From positions 1 through 44,869 of the forward strand of contig CAUJJI010000073.1 in the NCBI GenBank assembly GCA_963205265.1: 44,869 nt of DNA. The letters run 5' to 3'. A program made the position numbers and the translations under genes. This DNA is from Pseudomonadota bacterium. Its GTDB lineage: Bacteria; Pseudomonadota; Alphaproteobacteria; Sphingomonadales; Sphingomonadaceae. Of this stretch, positions 43,845 to 44,869 are shown piece by piece. The notes under the pieces were generated by a model, which saw only the letters and a list, made by a program, of their open reading frames with translations, was not told the DNA's origin and did no database searches. How positions within the stretch are numbered: the first letter of the stretch is position 1; each line of letters starts with the position of its first letter.

Positions 43845-44594
43845 ATGACCAAGTCCGCCATCGTGTTCGGAGGATCGGGAGGCCTAGGCGCCGGCTGCGC
43901 GCGCGCGCTGGCGCGGGATTGGCCGGCCGTCGCCATCACCTACCACAAGGGGGTGGAGCGCGCCGAAGCCGTCGCTGCGAGCCTGCCCGAATCGTCCCGC
44001 GGCTATCCGGTGCAGTGCGACGTGTCCGACGTGGCCTCGGTCCGCGCGGCGATCGCAGCGGTCGCGCGCGATTGCGGGCCCATCGGCTGTGCGGTGTTCT
44101 CGGCCGGATGCGCCATCGAGCAGCCGTACATCAGCCAGATCGGCGAAGAGCAGTGGCGCGAGGTGTTCGAGACCGAGACGATGGGCTTCATTCGCGTCAT
44201 CTCGGTGTTGCTGCCGCTGTTCCGCGAGCAGGGCGGCGGCAGCATCGTCGCCGTCACTTCGATGGCCAACACGCGGGTGGTGGTCGGCGATACCATCTCG
44301 GCGGCGCCCAAGGCCGCGATCGAGTCGCTGTGCCGCGGCATCGCCAAGGAAGAAGGCCGCTTCGGCATCCGGGCGAACACGGTCGCGCCGGGGGCGATGA
44401 ACTCGGGCCTTGGCGAGCAGTACATCGCCGAGCGGATGACTCCCGAATTCTGGGAAGGCTTCCGCAAGTCGATCCCGCTGCGCCGCTTCGGCCTGGCCGA
44501 GGACATCGGCGAGGCCGCGGCCTTCTTCGCCTCGGATCGCGCCGGCTACCTCACCGGGCAGACCCTGATCGTCGACGGCGGCTATACGCTTTAG
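43845..44594 (+). CDS. SDR-family protein lacking the catalytic tyrosine
   Basis: A 249-residue SDR-fold protein. The cofactor motif GGSGGLG is at residues 9-15, and the C-terminus has YLTGQTLIVDGG. In the active-site helix the segment reads TISAAPKAA: Lys156 is kept, but the Tyr four residues before it is Ser152. The usual NNAG is FSAG. The protein may be a binding or regulatory partner of the preceding SDR (11 bp gap), or may use another acid. GAGGAG precedes the ATG at 43845. No other frameshift or stop is visible. Confidence 0.87.
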   Translation: MTKSAIVFGGSGGLGAGCARALARDWPAVAITYHKGVERAEAVAASLPESSRGYPVQCDVSDVASVRAAIAAVARDCGPIGCAVFSAGCAIEQPYISQIGEEQWREVFETETMGFIRVISVLLPLFREQGGGSIVAVTSMANTRVVVGDTISAAPKAAIESLCRGIAKEEGRFGIRANTVAPGAMNSGLGEQYIAERMTPEFWEGFRKSIPLRRFGLAEDIGEAAAFFASDRAGYLTGQTLIVDGGYTL

Positions 44595-44611
44595 ACCTTG
44601 GCCCAGTTCCT

Positions 44612-44644
44612 CCCAGAACCTCCCCGTTCCGGGGTGGTTCTGGG
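44612..44644 (+). terminator. Strong hairpin after SDR operon
   Basis: Fourteen-base arms, CCCAGAACCTCCCC and GGGGTGGTTCTGGG, form a stem with one mismatch and a 5-nt loop, 17 bp after the last stop. No T-run follows. It may terminate or stabilise the transcript, or belong to the adjoining repeat element. Confidence 0.5.
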
Positions 44645-44653
44645 TGCGGCTAC

Positions 44654-44786
44654 AAGATCCTCCCCTGGAAGGGGAGGTGGCATTCGCGTAGCGAATGACG
44701 GAGGGGTGTCAGCGTCTGATCGGAGGGGGACACCCCTCCACCACCGGCTGCGCCGGCGGTCCCCCTCCCCCATGGGGGAGGATCTT
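44654..44786. repeat. Multi-hairpin intergenic repeat element with terminal inverted repeats
   Basis: A 133-bp stretch bounded by AAGATCCTCCCC and its complement GGGGAGGATCTT. Inside are the inverted repeats CATTCGC/GCGAATG (44681-44697) and GGAGGGGTGTC/GACACCCCTCC (44700-44739), and a CCGGCtgcGCCGG hairpin. The nested palindromes and lack of coding potential suggest a REP- or MITE-like dispersed repeat of the kind found between sphingomonad genes. There is only one copy in this window, so its repetitive nature is inferred. Confidence 0.7.
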
Positions 44787-44869
44787 TACGCTGGACACAC
44801 TTCAACCCCCGCTGGCGAATGCGGGCTAACGCCGGGGAAGGAAACACACGCACGGGACGGCCGGCGCTT

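Noticed and set aside
44650..44853. Small minus-strand open frame at the right edge
   Set aside because: It is read through the palindromic repeat element, so coding potential is unlikely.
1..44869. Search for CRISPR arrays, tRNA/rRNA genes, insertion sequences and integrases
   Set aside because: No regularly spaced repeats, no transposase or integrase motifs and no structured RNA gene was recognised anywhere in the window.

Overview
The window reads as a high-GC alphaproteobacterial chromosome segment, most likely a sphingomonad (Novosphingobium/Sphingobium-like). The reasons are two large TonB-dependent receptors with the EIIVTAR motif after the signal peptide, abundant SDR, SnoaL-like and aminoglycoside-phosphotransferase (APH)-fold proteins, a single-chain indolepyruvate:ferredoxin oxidoreductase, and a GC-rich inverted-repeat element at the right end. 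No rRNA, tRNA, CRISPR array, integrase or transposase was seen. The taxonomic call is an inference.

Layout. 1-9.1 kb is mostly plus strand: a quinone-oxidoreductase-like MDR, an IclR regulator with a coupled SnoaL-like protein, then a divergent pair made of an alpha-methylacyl-CoA racemase (minus) and a 1168-residue 2-oxoacid:ferredoxin oxidoreductase (plus), followed by a NIPSNAP-like protein, an SDR and a second SnoaL-like protein. 9.1-16.2 kb is a tight seven-gene minus-strand operon (transcribed right to left): APH-fold kinase, AttH-like protein, DUF35 Zn-ribbon protein, Ltp2-type thiolase-fold aldolase, nitroreductase, acyl-CoA synthetase, GST. Divergent from it is a kinase plus acyl-CoA dehydrogenase pair (16.5-18.8 kb) that looks like a split version of eukaryotic ACAD11. 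18.8-25.1 kb holds a crotonase and two TonB-dependent receptors; the first is interrupted by an in-frame TGA at codon 49. 25.1-42.9 kb is a run of 16 co-directional minus-strand genes: crotonase, BaiCD/FadH-like ene-reductase, SDRs, a Zn-alcohol dehydrogenase, two kinases, aldo-keto reductase, PPOX flavoprotein, molybdoenzyme, CaiB-family CoA-transferase, MFS transporter, a second AttH-like protein and a small helical protein. Two more SDRs and a multi-hairpin repeat close the window.

How the genes may work together (inference). This looks like a catabolic island for a hydrophobic, branched or polycyclic carboxylic acid, such as a steroid, bile acid or terpenoid: uptake by TonB receptors and MFS, activation by CoA ligase or CoA-transferase, racemisation of the alpha-methyl centre, beta-oxidation-like steps, retro-aldol side-chain removal by the Ltp2/DUF35 pair, and redox trimming by SDR, MDR, AKR and ene-reductase. 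The most unusual element is a set of four APH-fold proteins. One is paired with an ACAD11-type dehydrogenase, suggesting phosphorylation-dependent removal of a hydroxyl as in the levulinate (Lva) pathway. Two sit beside AttH-like lipocalin-fold proteins, and one of these has lost the HGD catalytic motif and is followed by a small LvaB-like protein. The substrate cannot be read from the sequence.
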